Positions 15,779 through 25,539 of a stretch of 64,000 nucleotides of DNA are shown piece by piece. The translations under genes and the position numbers were made by a program. Where the stretch lies: assembly GCA_002305925.1 (NCBI GenBank), contig DBRL01000014.1, forward strand, positions 75,772 through 139,771. The letters are read 5' to 3'. Under the pieces are notes generated by a model. The model was given only the letters and a program-made list of their open reading frames with translations. It was not told where the DNA came from and searched no databases. The DNA comes from Candidatus Peregrinibacteria bacterium UBA1369. GTDB taxonomy: Bacteria > Patescibacteriota > Gracilibacteria > UBA1369. Numbering within the stretch: position 1 is the first letter of the stretch; the number at the start of each line of letters is the position of its first letter.

Positions 15779-17296
15779 ATGCCTACACTCAATTGGATCG
15801 GAAAAGAAGCAGTAGTGAACCACGATAAGGAGGTTCCTTTTCGCCTTCTCCGTAAAGTGAAGTCTGCTTCTGTAGGCGACAACTCTCAAAATCTCATCAT
15901 TCACGGGGACAATCTTGAGGCGCTCAAAGCGTTGATGCCGTACTACGGTGGCAAAGTGAAATGCATCTATATTGATCCTCCGTACAACACGGGAAATGAA
16001 AACTGGGTTTACAACGACAAGGTAAACTCACCAAAGATCAAGAAGTGGCTTGGGAAAGTGGTTGGTCGTGAGTCGGAAGACCTCTGTCGTCATGATAAGT
16101 GGCTCTGCATGATGTATCCGAGATTAAAAATGTTGCATGATCTTTTGAGTGAAGATGGAGTGCTGATGATGAGCATTGATGATTTTGAGATTACCCACCT
16201 GAGGAATATCGCTGATGAGGTATTTGGGGAACAAAATTTCCTTACTCAAGTTATCTGGCACAGAAAGCGCGGAAAAGATAATTCGGCTAAGTTTTTTAGC
16301 AGAGTTCACGAATATATTGTTATCTACGCAAAGGACATATCTAAAGTATCCATTAATAGGATCGAACTCGAGGAAAGAACAAAGAAAGCCTATACAAATC
16401 CTGATAATGATCCTAGGGGTGCATACCGAAAATTGGGAGCGTGGGCACGCGGAACTCAAGGGGGTTCTCGCTACGCTTTTACATCTAAAGATGGCCGCAA
16501 TTTCCCTGAACGACTCTGGCTGGTCAATAAGGAAACGATGCTTAAGTACGATCAAGAAAATCGTCTTTGTTTTGTTGGAGATAAGGTTTATAGGAAGCTC
16601 TTTCTTTCAGAGCATAGTGGTGCGATACCAGAAACTATTTGGTTGGATGCTTCAAATGTAGCCAATGCATCAGATGAAATAAAATCCATTTTTGGTAACC
16701 AGATATTTGAAACCCCCAAACCTATTCCACTTATCAAAAGGCTGATTCAGATTTCAACAACTGATAGCGATATAGTTCTTGATTCTTTTGCAGGTTCAGG
16801 CACTACAGGTCACGCTGTTCTTGATCTTAACAAAGAAGATGGTGGCAGCCGTAAATTCATTCTTATTGAAATGGAAGACAAGGTTGCAAAGGATGTGACA
16901 GCTGAAAGGGTCAAGCGTGCAATAAAAACCAATGAGTACAACGACGGTTTCGAGTATTGCGAGCTCTCAAAGCCACTCTTCAACGAAGAGGGGCACATTG
17001 AAGAAGAGTGCGACTTCAATCAGTTCGCTACTTATATTTACTTTACCGAGACGCAAACAAACATTGATCCAAAAGGAATTGATGGCAATTTTATCGGTGA
17101 AAAGACAGACACCGAGTATTACTTGATTTATAAGGAGAAAGGCAAAAACGTTTTGGATAAATCATTCCTCAAAAAGGTGCGCAAGAGTGATGCCAAAAAA
17201 ATCGTCTATGCAGATTTTTGCGAATTGGACGAAAAAATCCTCGAAGATACTGGCATTGTCTTCAAGCAAATCCCTTACGAGGTCAAAGTTTACTAA
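15779..17296 (+). CDS. mod: type III restriction-modification methyltransferase (Mod)
   Basis: N6-adenine methyltransferase and specificity subunit of a type III system. Motif IV DPPYNTG lies near residue 66 and motif I DSFAGSGTTGHAV near 334, the beta-group order of Mod proteins. The region between them (about 170-320) is the likely target recognition domain. At 505 residues it is shorter than the common 600-650. It is followed by the res gene after 11 bp. Confidence 0.9.
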   Translation: MPTLNWIGKEAVVNHDKEVPFRLLRKVKSASVGDNSQNLIIHGDNLEALKALMPYYGGKVKCIYIDPPYNTGNENWVYNDKVNSPKIKKWLGKVVGRESEDLCRHDKWLCMMYPRLKMLHDLLSEDGVLMMSIDDFEITHLRNIADEVFGEQNFLTQVIWHRKRGKDNSAKFFSRVHEYIVIYAKDISKVSINRIELEERTKKAYTNPDNDPRGAYRKLGAWARGTQGGSRYAFTSKDGRNFPERLWLVNKETMLKYDQENRLCFVGDKVYRKLFLSEHSGAIPETIWLDASNVANASDEIKSIFGNQIFETPKPIPLIKRLIQISTTDSDIVLDSFAGSGTTGHAVLDLNKEDGGSRKFILIEMEDKVAKDVTAERVKRAIKTNEYNDGFEYCELSKPLFNEEGHIEEECDFNQFATYIYFTETQTNIDPKGIDGNFIGEKTDTEYYLIYKEKGKNVLDKSFLKKVRKSDAKKIVYADFCELDEKILEDTGIVFKQIPYEVKVY

Positions 17297-17307
17297 CTCT
17301 TACCACT

Positions 17308-19572
17308 ATGAATTTAAAACGCTATCAACAAAAAGCACTCGATACCTTGAAGGATTACCTCAAGGAATCAGGTCGTGTCGGCGGCAAGTACGCCTACATG
17401 GGCATTACCAACCAGCCATATAATTCGGACTTCTTCGGTGAGATTCCGTTCGTATGCATGAAAATCCCAACGGGCGGTGGTAAGACGCTGGTGGGATGCA
17501 GTGCTGTTGCGGAAATTATGAATACTGCTCTTCAGCACAAAATGGAGCGTGGCATTGTCATGTGGTTTGTACCATCCGAAGCGATCAAGACGCAGACACT
17601 CAAGAAGTTCAAAGACCGCAATGACTGGCATCGCCAAGTGCTCGATGAAGCATTCCAGAACGGTGTTCGTATTTTTTCCAACGAAGAAGCTCTTCGCATT
17701 CGCAAGGAGGACGTAGAAGACAATCTTTGCATTATCGTTTCCAGCCTTGATGCTTTCCGCAAAGAAAAGACTTTGCAGAACAAGTATAAGGTATATCAGG
17801 AAAACGGGTCACTCCTCTCTCACTTTGAAAACCTTGGTGACGTTAGCGGGCTTGAGCTGGACGAACACAAAACCATCATCAACTCGTTGGCCAACGTGGT
17901 ACGTATTAGCAATCCGCTCGTGGTGATCGATGAAGGTCACAAGACGAAGACACAGCTCTCCATCGACTTCCTCAAGGAACTCAATCCGTCGTTCATCATT
18001 GAATACACCGCCACTCCACGTAGCGGTAGCAATATCTTGGTGGACATTTCCGCCGCCGAACTTAAAGAGGAAGAAATGGTAAAGATTCCGCTAGTACTGG
18101 AAAGTGCCGTGCAGTGGAACAATTCCGTGGCTCGCGGTATTGAAAAGCGCGATGAACTGGAAAAGGAAGCGAAGAAGCTCAAGGGTGAATATATCCGACC
18201 CATTGCTTTGATTCAGGCACAGCCAAAAAGCAAGACCAACCCAAATATTACCGTTGAACAGATCAAGGAATACCTGCTTGCGGCAAAGATTTCGGAAGAT
18301 GAAATTGCTATTAAGACTTCCGAACTCAACGAACTTGAGGGCGTGGATTTGTTCAGCAAGAAGTGCAAAATCCGCTATATCATCACCGTGAGTGCTTTGG
18401 CGGAAGGCTGGGACTGCTCCTTTGCCTATGTGCTAGTGTCCGTGGCAAATGTCGGTGCGAAAATTGCCGTTGAACAGATCATCGGCCGAATCATTCGCAT
18501 GCCGTATGCGAAACGGAAAGAAAATGAGCATCTCAATCGCTGCTATATCTTCGCATCGGCTAAGAATTTTAATGAAGCAGCTGGGCAAATCATTTCTGGA
18601 TTGGAAACCAACGGTTACAGCCGTGCTGACTTGTTGAACGCATCGCAAAAGGAACAAAAATACGAATTGGAAATTGGGCGTGCCGTGAAGAAAGACTTTG
18701 CTGCTCCAATGGTTGCTCTTGATGGCGAGAAACTTTCCTTTGAGGACTTGATCAGCGGCGGTTTTGACCTTTCCAAGGAAGACCCCGCCTTTGATTTTGA
18801 GATTCACTATGACAATGACGGTCGCGCTGTTATTGATATTAAAGATGACAAGTGGATCAAGGGGGCGCAGCAGATGCTCCGACTCACCTACAAGGACAAG
18901 AATTTTACCAAGGAAGAATTGGTGCAGTGGCTGGATCGCAAAATGAGATTCATCATTATTCCGAAGGCGGACAAGGTCGCGTTCATTCAGAAAGCCCTTG
19001 ACCTTCAGTTGAAGAAACATACTCTCGCAGAACTATGCGTGAACCGCTATTTGCTGTTATCGAGGATTGATGAAGTGATCAATGACCGCATGCAGGCGTA
19101 TGCCAAAAAGCGGTTTGATCAGTACATGAAAAAGGGAGAGATTGGCGTGAAAGCGTTTGATATCTTCCCCGAAACGATCACCATCGGACAGGAAACTCCG
19201 CAGGACTTCAACAAGAATTACTATGAGAAAATCGATAAGCTGAACAAGGAGGAGCTTTCATTCGTGGAACGCTTAGACTTGGAGACCTTGCCCAATATTG
19301 AGTTCTGGATCAGAAATCGTGAGAAGAAAGACCCTTTCTACCTTCAAGGCTGGAAAAAGGGTAAGTTCTACCCTGACTTCATCGCTATAACTAAAAAGGG
19401 TGCTGTCATTGCATTGGAATGGAAAGGTGAAGACCGTATCAGCAATGAGGATACCGAGTACAAGGTGGAGGTTGGTGATCTTTGGGCAAACCTTGGCAAG
19501 GGCAATCTCCACTTTTTCCTCGTTCATAACGGGAATGTGGAGAGCGTGTTAAGTGCCCTTAAAAATCTATGA
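17308..19572 (+). CDS. res: type III restriction endonuclease subunit (Res)
   Basis: ATP-dependent restriction subunit. Superfamily 2 helicase motifs: CMKIPTGGGKT (Walker A near 52), VVIDEGHKT (DEGH near 206), IEYTATPR (motif III), and EQIIGRIIRMPYA (motif VI). The C-terminus carries a PD-(D/E)XK nuclease, FYPDFIAITKKGAVIALEWKG (about 686-706; Asp, Glu-Trp-Lys). The start at ATG 17308 avoids a 79-bp overlap with mod given by an upstream start. 754 residues, shorter than classic Res but with all motifs. Confidence 0.9.
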   Translation: MNLKRYQQKALDTLKDYLKESGRVGGKYAYMGITNQPYNSDFFGEIPFVCMKIPTGGGKTLVGCSAVAEIMNTALQHKMERGIVMWFVPSEAIKTQTLKKFKDRNDWHRQVLDEAFQNGVRIFSNEEALRIRKEDVEDNLCIIVSSLDAFRKEKTLQNKYKVYQENGSLLSHFENLGDVSGLELDEHKTIINSLANVVRISNPLVVIDEGHKTKTQLSIDFLKELNPSFIIEYTATPRSGSNILVDISAAELKEEEMVKIPLVLESAVQWNNSVARGIEKRDELEKEAKKLKGEYIRPIALIQAQPKSKTNPNITVEQIKEYLLAAKISEDEIAIKTSELNELEGVDLFSKKCKIRYIITVSALAEGWDCSFAYVLVSVANVGAKIAVEQIIGRIIRMPYAKRKENEHLNRCYIFASAKNFNEAAGQIISGLETNGYSRADLLNASQKEQKYELEIGRAVKKDFAAPMVALDGEKLSFEDLISGGFDLSKEDPAFDFEIHYDNDGRAVIDIKDDKWIKGAQQMLRLTYKDKNFTKEELVQWLDRKMRFIIIPKADKVAFIQKALDLQLKKHTLAELCVNRYLLLSRIDEVINDRMQAYAKKRFDQYMKKGEIGVKAFDIFPETITIGQETPQDFNKNYYEKIDKLNKEELSFVERLDLETLPNIEFWIRNREKKDPFYLQGWKKGKFYPDFIAITKKGAVIALEWKGEDRISNEDTEYKVEVGDLWANLGKGNLHFFLVHNGNVESVLSALKNL

Positions 19573-22500
19573 TGAATATGACTCCGACTGATCACAATTA
19601 TCTACGAATTCAATTTCGTTTGAAAATCCATGAAAAAAGTGGGTCGGAGTTTCAGTCGTTCTTTGAATCTATCGCCGAGAAAGCGATTACAGGGTTTCAA
19701 AAAATCCGTCCATATGGCAATCAGGGTGATGGAGGCAATGATGGCTATGTTCAAAGTGAAGGATCATATTACCAAGCATACGCACCATCCTATCCACAAG
19801 AGAAAGATGCTGACGCTGCAAGAAAGATGAAGGATGATTTTACAAAACTTCAAGCATCTGGATGGGATCAGATATCAAGCATCAAGAAGTACAGCTTTGT
19901 TTTTAATGACAAAGGAAATGGCGTTTCAATAGAGATCGAGAAAGCCCTCGCTGAACTTAGAAGTGCCAATTCTACTATTGAGTTCTCGCTTCTTCTGCCG
20001 AAAGATTTAGAGGTGTTGTTTTTCACCCTAGATCAGGCCACGGTTTTGTCTCTTGGATTTGATATCAATGCCACCAAAGCTATCGACATTGCCCATGAGC
20101 TTCTTAATAAATTAGAGATAGAGATTGATCGAGATAACGGCAGAAATGTTTTGAAAAGTCTTGAAAGCTTAGCAACCATTATTTCCGATCTAAGCGATGA
20201 TGGAGTAACCATTCTGTATGGCTTGCTAGAGGCAAGAGCGTTGCAAAAAGTAGAGAGGTTCGCTGAAGCCAAAAGTAAGTTTGAAGGTCTCGCGACGAAA
20301 TATCCCAAAGACCCCCGTGCCACCCTGTATTTGGCCGAACACTATTTGAATAATGAAGACTTCGAAAAAAATAAAGAACTACTAGAAAAGGCAGAAAAGA
20401 TTGACTCTGCGCACTGGCTTCTGGCTCTCGAAAAACTAATTCGTACATACAGGTTGGGAGAAAGTATTGATATCTCCAAGATTGATGAGAACTCATTTCC
20501 TTCCGATCCTCGTATCAAATCGAATTTCTATCGCCTTCACGCTTTTTTTTACGACAGAGCAAATGACTATAAGATGGCGGATAGCTTTATTGAAAAAGCA
20601 ATCTCCTCCAACCCAGATAAATTTAACAACTACAACGCAAAAATTTCATTGCTAATTTCACGTGCACATAGAGAAAAAGACCGAGAAACTGTTGCCAAGC
20701 AATTGAATAATGTACTGAAAGAATTTGAAATTCTTGAGCAGAAAGTGCTTGAATGGGGTGGTCTCAGCGATCGAAATAGAGCGGTACTGAATGTAAAAAA
20801 ACTGCACATTTGCTTTGCGACGGATGAAGCCAGTGAAATTGAACGCATCGCTCCTCAGACTTTTGAATTGTTGATGAGTTGCTACTTTGATTCGGTAATT
20901 GATGAGCTGATGGCTGAACTCCTCATACCGATTTCACTCCCCGATAATGATTTCAGTAGACTGTTGGAATATTTAAAAAAAGCTGACAATTCGTATTCAA
21001 GCGATTTGGGCAACGTACTTTTTGTTCAGTTTTTATACCGCGATAAGTTATTTACCGATGGCCTTTCGTTCTTCACGGAAACAAAACATCAAGAATTGAC
21101 TGATTTGGTGAACAATATTCAGAATAAACAACATGATGCCGTACTTTCATACTTGAAAGATCATATTCGTTTTGCTGTGGGTTTAGCAAATACCGCCAAA
21201 GATTTCCCAGAACTAAGAAAGAAAATCATCGAGTCGTTGCCAAGCGATGGAACAATTGAAAAAGAAAAACTGTTATTACTCTTAAATTATGACCAAAAAC
21301 AAACGGATGAAGCCTTCTCCATTATCCAACAGATGGATTTGTCGCACCTAGGTTATTTTGAATGCAAGCCTATTTTGCGGGTTGCCAAAGAAAAGGAAGC
21401 TTGGGATTTTGTAATTGTAATCCTTCAGAGATTGATGAGTTTTGAGAAGGACAAGAAAGCCTTATTGCAACTAAAGTTGGATTTGTTCAATGCCTATCTT
21501 CACCTCGAGAAATTTCCAGAACTGATTGAACTTGGTGAGAGAATTTTAGATGAAGAAAATGATCGAGGACTGTTAGAGGATCAAGGCTGGGAATGGTTGA
21601 TTGGTCAGACTGCCAATGCATGTCTTAAGCGGAATGAACAAGCGAGAGCTCTTGCGTTGATAGAGAAACATAAGAAGCTTTCTAAAACGTTTGAATATAA
21701 AGCTTTTGTTGAAGCTCCTGTGTACATAGGAAATAAGGATGCAAATAAGGCATTGGAATCAATAGTAGAAGGTATAAAGACTCTAAAAAATCCTTCACCA
21801 GAACAATATGGTCGCCTTTTTTGGTCATTCCATGAAATCAGTAATTTAATTGATTTAAAACTTGATTCTTTTAAAGAAGTAGCAGATGGATATTTTGTAA
21901 AACTTAGAGATCAGGAGAGGTGGTATTACTTAGGGAGTGGCGATGAACTTGATGCAACAAAAATTGGGGTTAGCGATTCTCGATACAATCAACTTCTAGG
22001 AAAAAAAGTTGGGGACAAAATTACATTTGAAAACAAATACAGTTCTTCATCTCCTGAATACACAGTCGAAGCAATTTTCCCAATCGGGCATTATATACAT
22101 TGGCAATGCTGGCATCACGCGAACAAACTCTCCATTGAGAATCGATGGGATGTCATGAGGGTAATTGAAGTCCCAACAACGGGTGAAGCCTCTGACTTTC
22201 GTTTTATCACTGCATTTTTAGAAGACGAACACAAAAAGCGTGCTGATTTTTTTGAAATGTACTGCAAGGACAACCTTCCATTTGCGATGCTTGCAGTCAA
22301 CGAAGGTGGAACAACAAATGCTTTGGGGATTATTGCAGCGGAAGGCCGCGGATACGTAAAATTTAGCACTGGCGCTCAGATTGAAATTGATGAGCAAAAG
22401 AAGATAGCCGAAGGAATTATCAACGGCGATTTATTTTACATCGACGGAGTATCAGCTCTAGTTCTTTCTGAAACTGGATTATTAGAGCAAATATACAGCT

Positions 22501-23402
22501 ATCTTCCAAACATAAAAATTCCACAATCAGTTATTAGCTTTTTGTGGGAAGTGAAAGATAAGTTCGCTTATAAATCTGGCCAAAATGGTAGTCTTGGTTT
22601 TGCTCAAGGGAAACTTCGTTACTCCAGTATCGATGAAGAAACAAGAAAAAGAATTGAAGGAAACTTTGATCGTTGCATTAAATTACTGGAATTAAAACCT
22701 GAGAATATTATTGCGATCTCAAAAGCAAACAAGCATGACGGATTTATGGAACAGCGTGTTCCTGAAGAACTTTGTAATGCTTGCATTTTGGCTCAAAGAG
22801 ATGAGGCGTCTCTCTTGACAGAAGATTTGTATTATCTACAAGCAAATTCTCTAGAGACAAAGAAAAAGTCCCCCAAATATGCTTCAGCTTTTGCTTTGGT
22901 AAAGGTGCTATATGAACAAAGGAAAATATCGTTTGAGCAATACATAAACTTCTTTTCCTATTTGGCTGGCTATCGATTTAGATTTTTGCCAATTTCGACT
23001 GATGAACTTGTAAAAACTGTTTTTGGTGACGGAAGTTTTTCTGAAGTTAAACCTGAGAGGCTACGTCAGTTACATCTTGGATTAGTTCTTTCAGAAGATT
23101 ATGGAGTGCCATTCAACACATCAGCATCGGTTGTGTTTCCATTTGTTCTAAAAATACTGATAGACGACGCGGTTCTGCCAGAAGTAGCTGAGCGCATTTT
23201 TACTGAAATATTAACCCTGATGCCAGTGCCGAAGAATATGGATAGCAAAACGGTGGGACGAGCATTTATTCGTGCGTGTGTCCAAACGCTTAATAATCCA
23301 AGACGTGTAATGGTTGTCGGAAGAAATGTTCAGGAAAAAATTGATCGCCTAATGCGCCTCACCGAACTTTTCGGAGGTAGCTCACTTTTATTCCCACGAT
23401 AA
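19569..23402 (+). CDS. giant multidomain protein of the type III cassette (restriction-like N-terminus, TPR, GreA/B-like, PIN-like)
   Basis: A 1277-residue protein overlapping res by 4 bp, so it is part of the same transcript. Visible parts: residues 20-75 with KSGSEFQSFFESI...GDGGNDGY...YYQAYAP, like Mrr/ABC-3C-type restriction folds but with Tyr where a catalytic Lys of Q-x-K is expected; a long helical array (about 200-760) with TPR-like periodicity (KYPKDPRATLYLAEHYLNNEDFEKNKELLEKAEK); about 795-850 like the C-terminal domain of GreA/GreB (RYNQLLGKKVGDKITFENKY); and about 950-1160 possibly PIN-like (GDLFYIDGVSALVLSETGLL). The base composition of its second half is visibly more AT-rich than the phage genes. 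Domain calls other than TPR are by eye. No function is established. Confidence 0.75.
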   Translation: MMNMTPTDHNYLRIQFRLKIHEKSGSEFQSFFESIAEKAITGFQKIRPYGNQGDGGNDGYVQSEGSYYQAYAPSYPQEKDADAARKMKDDFTKLQASGWDQISSIKKYSFVFNDKGNGVSIEIEKALAELRSANSTIEFSLLLPKDLEVLFFTLDQATVLSLGFDINATKAIDIAHELLNKLEIEIDRDNGRNVLKSLESLATIISDLSDDGVTILYGLLEARALQKVERFAEAKSKFEGLATKYPKDPRATLYLAEHYLNNEDFEKNKELLEKAEKIDSAHWLLALEKLIRTYRLGESIDISKIDENSFPSDPRIKSNFYRLHAFFYDRANDYKMADSFIEKAISSNPDKFNNYNAKISLLISRAHREKDRETVAKQLNNVLKEFEILEQKVLEWGGLSDRNRAVLNVKKLHICFATDEASEIERIAPQTFELLMSCYFDSVIDELMAELLIPISLPDNDFSRLLEYLKKADNSYSSDLGNVLFVQFLYRDKLFTDGLSFFTETKHQELTDLVNNIQNKQHDAVLSYLKDHIRFAVGLANTAKDFPELRKKIIESLPSDGTIEKEKLLLLLNYDQKQTDEAFSIIQQMDLSHLGYFECKPILRVAKEKEAWDFVIVILQRLMSFEKDKKALLQLKLDLFNAYLHLEKFPELIELGERILDEENDRGLLEDQGWEWLIGQTANACLKRNEQARALALIEKHKKLSKTFEYKAFVEAPVYIGNKDANKALESIVEGIKTLKNPSPEQYGRLFWSFHEISNLIDLKLDSFKEVADGYFVKLRDQERWYYLGSGDELDATKIGVSDSRYNQLLGKKVGDKITFENKYSSSSPEYTVEAIFPIGHYIHWQCWHHANKLSIENRWDVMRVIEVPTTGEASDFRFITAFLEDEHKKRADFFEMYCKDNLPFAMLAVNEGGTTNALGIIAAEGRGYVKFSTGAQIEIDEQKKIAEGIINGDLFYIDGVSALVLSETGLLEQIYSYLPNIKIPQSVISFLWEVKDKFAYKSGQNGSLGFAQGKLRYSSIDEETRKRIEGNFDRCIKLLELKPENIIAISKANKHDGFMEQRVPEELCNACILAQRDEASLLTEDLYYLQANSLETKKKSPKYASAFALVKVLYEQRKISFEQYINFFSYLAGYRFRFLPISTDELVKTVFGDGSFSEVKPERLRQLHLGLVLSEDYGVPFNTSASVVFPFVLKILIDDAVLPEVAERIFTEILTLMPVPKNMDSKTVGRAFIRACVQTLNNPRRVMVVGRNVQEKIDRLMRLTELFGGSSLLFPR

Positions 23403-23507
23403 CAACGTTATAGTTGCAATCAAGCTGTTTTTTGACGGCAATTACTCCATTTACGTCTACGCAAACTAGACCACAGAAACCAAGAGTTCTTTCCACAGCA
23501 AAGCCTC

Positions 23508-23607
23508 TTGCATTGTGATACTTAAATGGTATAATTAAGTAGTAAGAAATAGTCTTAAAGACCAGTTTGTCCCCGCATGTCGCGCGGACACCGAACTGGT
23601 CTTTTTT
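23508..23607 (+). promoter_or_regulatory. promoter followed at once by a terminator-like hairpin (leader copy 2)
   Basis: TTGCAT (23508-23513), 16 bp, TATAAT (23530-23535) with TGG before it, then AGTCTTAAAGACCA and a hairpin AAAGACCAGTT (23557-23567) / AACTGGTCTTT (23594-23604), with inner stem GTCC/GGAC, and a six-T run. The 11-bp outer stem, conserved AGTCTT and promoter spacing match leader copy 1 although loops differ. It stands before scaffold and capsid genes, after the cassette. The 254-bp gap 23403-23656 holds nothing else clear. Confidence 0.7.
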
Positions 23608-23656
23608 CGTTACCGCCAACACTAAGGCGTAAAAATGTTTATTAATCACCCCAGCT

Positions 23657-24322
23657 ATGACAAACAACAATCCCGCCAATGAGGACGGCGCAAAAACTCC
23701 TCCCGTCAACGAAGAAGGCAAAGACGATAAAACGCCTTCACCGTCTGGTCAGGACGATAAAAAGACCCCGTCAGGCGAAGACGATAAAAAGCAGGAGCAA
23801 ATGGTTCCAATGAGCCGTTTCCGCGAGGTCATCGACGAGAAAAACAAGTACAAGGACGAGATCGATAAGCGCGACAAGGAAGAAGAAAAACGCAAGCGCA
23901 AAGAACTCGAAGAGCAAGGTAAGTACAAGGAACTTCTCGCCGAAAAGGACAAGGAGCTGGAATCTGCGGGTAAGACCAAAGAGCAGCTCACGCAGTACGA
24001 AGAAACGGTTCAGGACATCTTGGCTCAGGAACTCGAAAAGATTCCCGATGACAAGAAGGCACTCATCCCAGACGAACTCTCCACGGTGGCGAAGCTGAAA
24101 TACATCGCCAAGAACCGTACATTACTCATGGGAGAGAAAAGCAACACAGGCGCTCCTATTCCGCCTAATAGCAAGAATCTCTCCGAAGTCGAAGCAAAGA
24201 AACAGCGCTACGACGAACTCATGCAGAAACGCCAAAAGGGTGAATTCCTGTCTGAGCCTGAACGCAGGGAGATCATGAAGCTGGGGCAAGAAATCGTGGC
24301 TCTGAAAAACCAGACCACTTAA
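23657..24322 (+). CDS. capsid scaffolding protein
   Basis: A 221-residue, extremely charged protein: acidic, Pro/Lys/Asp-rich start (1-45), a long coiled-coil (about 55-115, rich in Lys/Glu), and a basic C-terminal helix region (about 175-221). This layout and the position just before the major capsid gene are typical of phage scaffolds (GP20/DUF4355-like). Assigned mostly from context. Confidence 0.78.
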   Translation: MTNNNPANEDGAKTPPVNEEGKDDKTPSPSGQDDKKTPSGEDDKKQEQMVPMSRFREVIDEKNKYKDEIDKRDKEEEKRKRKELEEQGKYKELLAEKDKELESAGKTKEQLTQYEETVQDILAQELEKIPDDKKALIPDELSTVAKLKYIAKNRTLLMGEKSNTGAPIPPNSKNLSEVEAKKQRYDELMQKRQKGEFLSEPERREIMKLGQEIVALKNQTT

Positions 24323-24349
24323 CGCCTTAACATTTAACTTTTTAATAAC

Positions 24350-25480
24350 ATGATTATCGCTGGAAAATACACGACCTACGACAGTCCCTATCTCGACGAG
24401 CTCGTGAAAGGGATTGCGGTCATGATCGATCCAAAACTGACCACTTCTCTGGATTTATTCCCAGAGTTTGAACCGATCAACACAACTAAAATTAAGTGGT
24501 ACGACGCTAAGACCTACGCGCTGGAAGGCGAAGTAGGCGCAGGCGGTTGGAATGATTCCGACACCGCAGGCTTGCCTGTAAGCGCGGAATTCTCCCAGCT
24601 CGCCAATGTCGGCGACGTCTTGCGCATCGAAGACGAATACGTCGTTGTGAAAGCCGTGGATCGCACGGGCAACACGATTGACGTCTACGGACGCGGACAT
24701 GGCGGCACAACCGCAGCCGCACATTTGGCGACCGCCTCCATCTTCATTCTCGGCAACGCGAATGTGGAAGGAACTGTGAACGGAGACAGTTTGCTTGAGG
24801 ACTCCATCGAGCAGGTGAACTTCACCCAGATCGTGGAAGAGCCGATCGAAATCACTCTTACCGCGCAAAAGCAGAAATATCTCGATGTCACCGACAAGCT
24901 TAACGATGAGCGTACCAAAGCCATGACCCGAGCCTTGAAAAAGCTCAATCAGGCCGTGCTCTTCGGCAAGCCATCGGCAGGCAGCAAAACAACTCCTCGT
25001 TCGTTCGGCGGGTTGAAGCACTTCATCGAAAACACTTCCGAAGCTTTCAACTACAACGTCGCTGGAGCCTTCACCGAAACCCACCTCAAGAACGTGCTTC
25101 TTGAGATGGCACGACGCGGAGGCAGTCCTGACACCATTCTTTGCTCTCCAGACATCAAGAGCGTGATCAACGGATTCAACGCGTCCAATACGCGCTACAC
25201 CCGTGAGGAACGCATGGCTGGCGTGCTGGTTGACCAGTACGAGGGCGAAGGTGTCGGCGTCTTGAAGATTGTTGCTGATCCGTTCTTGCGCCACTCATTC
25301 GGCGAAATGTACGTCGTCAACACCCGCAAGCTCGGTAAGACTTGGTTCACGGATGACAAGCTCCGCTTTGAACCAGAACCTGCCAACTCACGAACTTTGA
25401 AGGAGACCTTGCAAGGTCAACTTACCGTCAAAGTGAAGGACGTTGTCACCGACTTCGCCCGCATGTACGGCATCAGCTAA
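24350..25480 (+). CDS. major capsid protein (SU10-like / DUF5309)
   Basis: A 376-residue protein with the pattern of SU10-type major head proteins: N-terminal region (YLDELVKGIAVMIDPKLTTSLDLF), a beta-rich insertion (about 75-140: GDVLRIEDEYVVVKAVDRTGNTIDV), QVNFTQIVEEPIEITLTAQ, and C-terminal GVLKIVADPFLRHSFGEMYVVNTRKL. HK97 fold expected. Gene order scaffold-capsid supports it. A GC-rich hairpin follows the stop. Confidence 0.85.
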   Translation: MIIAGKYTTYDSPYLDELVKGIAVMIDPKLTTSLDLFPEFEPINTTKIKWYDAKTYALEGEVGAGGWNDSDTAGLPVSAEFSQLANVGDVLRIEDEYVVVKAVDRTGNTIDVYGRGHGGTTAAAHLATASIFILGNANVEGTVNGDSLLEDSIEQVNFTQIVEEPIEITLTAQKQKYLDVTDKLNDERTKAMTRALKKLNQAVLFGKPSAGSKTTPRSFGGLKHFIENTSEAFNYNVAGAFTETHLKNVLLEMARRGGSPDTILCSPDIKSVINGFNASNTRYTREERMAGVLVDQYEGEGVGVLKIVADPFLRHSFGEMYVVNTRKLGKTWFTDDKLRFEPEPANSRTLKETLQGQLTVKVKDVVTDFARMYGIS

Positions 25481-25485
25481 AGACT

Positions 25486-25506
25486 GGGGGAGGTTCTTCC
25501 TCCCCC
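25486..25506 (+). terminator. GC-rich hairpin after the major capsid gene
   Basis: Perfect stem GGGGGAGG / CCTCCCCC with a 5-base loop starting 6 bp after the capsid stop codon; a T-run follows only after a short gap (25513-25519). It could be a partial terminator or a 3' stabilising hairpin that keeps capsid mRNA more abundant than downstream mRNA. Confidence 0.6.
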
Positions 25507-25539
25507 TTCTTGGCTTTTTATTCACTTAACGCAACTCAA

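Noticed and set aside
24455..25294. 279-residue minus-strand ORF over the major capsid gene
   Set aside because: Antisense of a well-supported capsid gene; sequence is Val/Phe/His-rich as in reverse-frame artefacts and has no domain.
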